Shown: piece after piece, positions 61,482 to 64,000 of the stretch | Layout of the letters: every line of letters starts with the position of its first letter | How positions within the stretch are numbered: position 1 is the first letter of the stretch | The notes under the pieces: generated by a model | The model's input: the letters and a program-made list of their open reading frames with translations, nothing else | The model's database searches: none | Told to the model about the DNA's origin: nothing | Assembly: GCA_019420275.1 (NCBI GenBank) | Contig: JAHZHN010000011.1 | Location: 29,622 to 93,621, forward strand | Length of the DNA: 64,000 nucleotides | Direction: 5' to 3' | DNA from: Clostridiales bacterium | Lineage (GTDB): Bacteria; Bacillota; Clostridia; Lachnospirales; Lachnospiraceae | Translations under genes and position numbers: made by a program

Positions 61482-64000
61482 CTATTTTTTATTTTTTTGT
61501 GTGGTCGTCTCTTTTTTTTCCCCTTTCTCCTTTTCCTCTTTTGTGCTGTTTTCTGGTTGCTTCTTTATTGCAGCTTTCACTGCTGTTTTTTCCTGTTTTA
61601 ACGCAGTCGTATCTGCTGCCGCTTTCTTTTCCGTTTCTTTCTTAACGGCTGCTGCAGGTTTTTTCACTTCTTTGGCTTTCGCTTCAGCTTTTTCCGGCTT
61701 TTTATCTTCGGTGTTGTCTTTCTCTGGGGCAGTACTCTTTGCCGGTTTTTTATCTTCGGCCTTTTTAACCGTTTCCTTTGCCTGAACAGGCTTCTCTTCT
61801 GTTTTCTTCAGTGTTTCTGTCTTTTTTTCTTCTGTCTTCTTCGCTGCTGCTGTCTTTTTCTCTTCTGTCTTCTTCACTGCTGCTGTCTTTTTCTCTTCTG
61901 TCTTCTTCGCTGCTGCTGTCTTCTTCTCTTCTGTCTTTTTCGCCGCTGCTGTCTCTTTCTCTTCTGTCTTTTTCACTGCTGCTGTTTTCTTTTCTTCTGT
62001 CTTCTTCGCTGCTGCTGTCTTTTTCGCTGAAGTCTTTTTCGCTGCTGCTGTCTTTTTCTTTGCTGTTTTTCTAGGCTTGTCTTCAATCTCTTCTACTTTG
62101 TAGTAGACAACACTCAAAGCTTTCAAAGAGATATGGGCTGCATTGTGATAGTATCCTTTTCCATCCTCTCCCACAGCTCTGACTCTCTTTGTTCTTGCCT
62201 TCTCTTCGCTTACATCTCCGTCACCACCAAAATCAAGTTCACTGCTGTCTAAAATCTTCGTAAGTTTTGCCTTAGTTGACATCGGAATTTCGTAGTTGTC
62301 CCATTCCATCGGAGTAAAATTGCAGACACAAAGAATCTGTTCCTGTTTTTTGCCTCTCTTCTTCTTTCCCTTTCGGATAAATGCTACAACACTATGATCG
62401 GCATCTCTCTGCAGGCACCATTCAAACCCTTCCGGACTCATATCCAGTTCATAGAGTGCCGGCTCATTCTTATACAGATCATTCAGTTTTGCAACATACT
62501 CATGGAAAGAATGATGCATCTCAAAATCATCAATCAGGAACCAGTCAAGCTGCTGCTTGTCTCTCCATTCTACAAACTGTGCAAATTCGCCGCCCATAAA
62601 GAGAAGTTTCTTTCCCGGATGTGCATATGTAAATCCGTAAAGCGCTCGAAGTCCAGCAAATTTTTCTTCATAAGATCCGTACATCTTATTGATCATGGAT
62701 CCTTTGCCGTGCACTACCTCATCATGAGAATACGGCAAAATATAATTCTCACTGTAAGCATAATCCATTGAGAATACGATAGCTCCATGGTTATCTTTTC
62801 TAAACAGCGGATCCAGCTCCATATAATACAGAGTGTCATGCATATAGCCCATATTCCATTTGTAAACAAATCCCAGACCATCCGGATCATCAATATCGCT
62901 TGTTACTTTCGGGAACGCAGTTGATTCTTCCGCAATCGTCAGGAATCCTTCATATGTTGAACGAAGTGCCGTATTAAGATTCTTCAGAAAGTCAATAGAC
63001 TCATAATTGATATTTGTTCCATCTTCATTCGGAACATACTCACCTTCCTGTTTTCCAAAATCAAGATACAGCATTGCGCTGACCGCATCAATACGTATTC
63101 CATCAACATGATAGATATCCGCAAAAAACATTGCACTGGAAATCAGAAAACTTTGTACTTCCGGTTTTCCATAATTGAAAAGCAGCGTACCCCAGTCTGG
63201 CTGACTTCCTTTTCTCGGATCCTCATGATCATAAATGTGCGTGCCGTCAAACATTGCCAGTCCATATTCATCTCTTGGAAAATGCGCCGGTACCCAATCC
63301 AATATCACGCCGATTCCTGCTTTGTGAAGTTCATTTACCATATAATTAAAATCTTCCGGGGTTCCATATCTTGCTGTCACCGCATAATATCCGGTCACCT
63401 GATATCCCCATGAGAGATCATATGGATATTCCGTAATCGGCATCATCTCCACATGGGTATAACCCATCTTCTGCAGATACGGAATCAGCATATCAGCAAT
63501 CTCCCGGTAATTATAGAATTCCCGTTCTTCATTTTCCGGCATTCTCCAAGTTCCCAGATGCATCTCATAAATAGACATCGGCTGATCCAAAGCCTGTTTT
63601 TTCTTTCTCTGATTGATAAAACGTTTGTCTGACCATTTGAAATCATCAAAATCCCAAACTTTTGAAGCAGTCGCCGGTCTGCACTCAGAATAAAATGCAA
63701 ACGGATCGCTCTTATAGCGGCATACTCCATCGTATCCTTCGATATAGTATTTGTACAGGTCTCCCTTTTTCAATCCTGCTATCTCGATTGTATAAATTCC
63801 GTCTTTGTCACCTTTCATCGGATGAGCCAGCGGATTCCAATAATTGAAATCTCCAACTACGCTCACAAATTTTGCGCTCGGTGCCCAAACGGTGAACCGG
63901 TGAGTGTTTGTTTCCTTCTGGTAATGGCATCCAAAGGTTAAATATGCTTTTCGTGCTTTTCCAGTCTGAAACAAATACAAGTCATCACGATTGATAGCTT
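61482..64000 (-). CDS. glgB: 1,4-alpha-glucan branching enzyme with basic repeat tail (5' end beyond window)
   Basis: At least 839 residues; the frame stays open to the window end ([10 protein letters not shown]), so a short N-terminal piece is missing. It has an N-terminal CBM48 domain ([21 protein letters not shown]) and a GH13 barrel. Visible active-site pieces are the nucleophile in [13 protein letters not shown], the acid/base Glu in [11 protein letters not shown] and [12 protein letters not shown]. The normal enzyme ends near [10 protein letters not shown]. About 200 further residues are almost only Lys, Ala, Glu and Thr, including eight 11-residue repeats. This tail is not part of the usual GlgB. 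It is the first gene of the operon seen here. Confidence 0.95.
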   Translation of the reverse strand, partial: AINRDDLYLFQTGKARKAYLTFGCHYQKETNTHRFTVWAPSAKFVSVVGDFNYWNPLAHPMKGDKDGIYTIEIAGLKKGDLYKYYIEGYDGVCRYKSDPFAFYSECRPATASKVWDFDDFKWSDKRFINQRKKKQALDQPMSIYEMHLGTWRMPENEEREFYNYREIADMLIPYLQKMGYTHVEMMPITEYPYDLSWGYQVTGYYAVTARYGTPEDFNYMVNELHKAGIGVILDWVPAHFPRDEYGLAMFDGTHIYDHEDPRKGSQPDWGTLLFNYGKPEVQSFLISSAMFFADIYHVDGIRIDAVSAMLYLDFGKQEGEYVPNEDGTNINYESIDFLKNLNTALRSTYEGFLTIAEESTAFPKVTSDIDDPDGLGFVYKWNMGYMHDTLYYMELDPLFRKDNHGAIVFSMDYAYSENYILPYSHDEVVHGKGSMINKMYGSYEEKFAGLRALYGFTYAHPGKKLLFMGGEFAQFVEWRDKQQLDWFLIDDFEMHHSFHEYVAKLNDLYKNEPALYELDMSPEGFEWCLQRDADHSVVAFIRKGKKKRGKKQEQILCVCNFTPMEWDNYEIPMSTKAKLTKILDSSELDFGGDGDVSEEKARTKRVRAVGEDGKGYYHNAAHISLKALSVVYYKVEEIEDKPRKTAKKKTAAAKKTSAKKTAAAKKTEEKKTAAVKKTEEKETAAAKKTEEKKTAAAKKTEEKKTAAVKKTEEKKTAAAKKTEEKKTETLKKTEEKPVQAKETVKKAEDKKPAKSTAPEKDNTEDKKPEKAEAKAKEVKKPAAAVKKETEKKAAADTTALKQEKTAVKAAIKKQPENSTKEEKEKGEKKETTTQKNKK
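61794..62057. repeat. Eight tandem 33-bp repeats in the glgB tail
   Basis: Eight in-frame 33-bp units encode the 11-residue consensus [11 protein letters not shown], with few changes (Val for Ala, KETAA, KKTETL in the last). The repeat number may vary between strains by slippage, always keeping frame. Confidence 0.92.

Noticed and set aside
61794..62057. Tandem repeats as a CRISPR-like array
   Set aside because: Units are contiguous, in frame and without spacers; they encode protein repeats.
61501..62074. Plus-strand Ser/Phe/Leu-rich frames with repeats
   Set aside because: These are the antisense reading of the Lys/Ala/Glu repeat tail of GlgB; no start site or family resemblance.

Overview
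The window looks like chromosomal DNA of a low-to-mid GC Firmicute, most likely Lachnospiraceae (Clostridia). This is inferred from gene content and order: radC-mreBCD-PBP2-minCDE-rodA-mgsA, miaB-mutS-mutL-miaA-(methionine gamma-lyase-like), sepF-ylmH-divIVA, a GlgC/GlgD pair, a CspC-like subtilase and a ferredoxin-fused EtfA. Nearly every gene is on the minus strand; only a small PadR cassette near 3.4-4.5 kb is on plus. No rRNA, tRNA, CRISPR array, transposase or phage gene was seen.

Layout. 0-2.1 kb: GutM-like membrane protein, hflX and the start of a BglG/LicT-type antiterminator cut by the window edge. 2.3-4.6 kb: a small accessory island with a membrane protein, a decayed gene, a PadR regulator with a 35-bp palindromic operator, a HAAS/DUF1700-like membrane protein and a broken small exported protein. 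4.6-11.2 kb: an L-sorbose PTS operon (EIIA-EIIB-EIIC-EIID-SorE-RpiR regulator-sorbitol-6-P dehydrogenase-like SDR-aldo/keto reductase) with a strong promoter set among three helically phased repeats. 11.3-16.8 kb: a TPR protein, then a lactate-dehydrogenase/EtfAB operon of the electron-bifurcating LctBCD type with a YkvI-family transporter. 16.8-24.8 kb: CspC-like protease, two-part ThrE exporter, degV, maf, pnp (with a long leader hairpin), an arginase-family protein and rpsO.

24.9-34.2 kb is a long gene train: dacF, radical SAM, HlyD-like, yggS, sepF, ylmH, divIVA, aroB, lspA, rluD-like, proC. 34.2-43.6 kb is the cell-shape and division operon from radC to mgsA; its MreB and MgsA both lack residues needed for catalysis in well-studied relatives, and its PBP2 carries a large insertion. 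43.7-52 kb holds mismatch repair and tRNA modification. 52-64 kb is a glycogen operon (glgB-C-D-A-P, a GH13 enzyme, then UDP-galactopyranose mutase) whose branching enzyme carries an unusual Lys/Ala/Glu repeat tail.

Most of the window is ordinary core genome. The items most worth a second look are the degenerate MreB and MgsA, the basic repeat tail on GlgB, the RpiR-controlled sor operon with its phased repeats, the pnp leader hairpin, and the short antiterminator that seems to lack PRD1. I did not find a clearly new multi-gene system.
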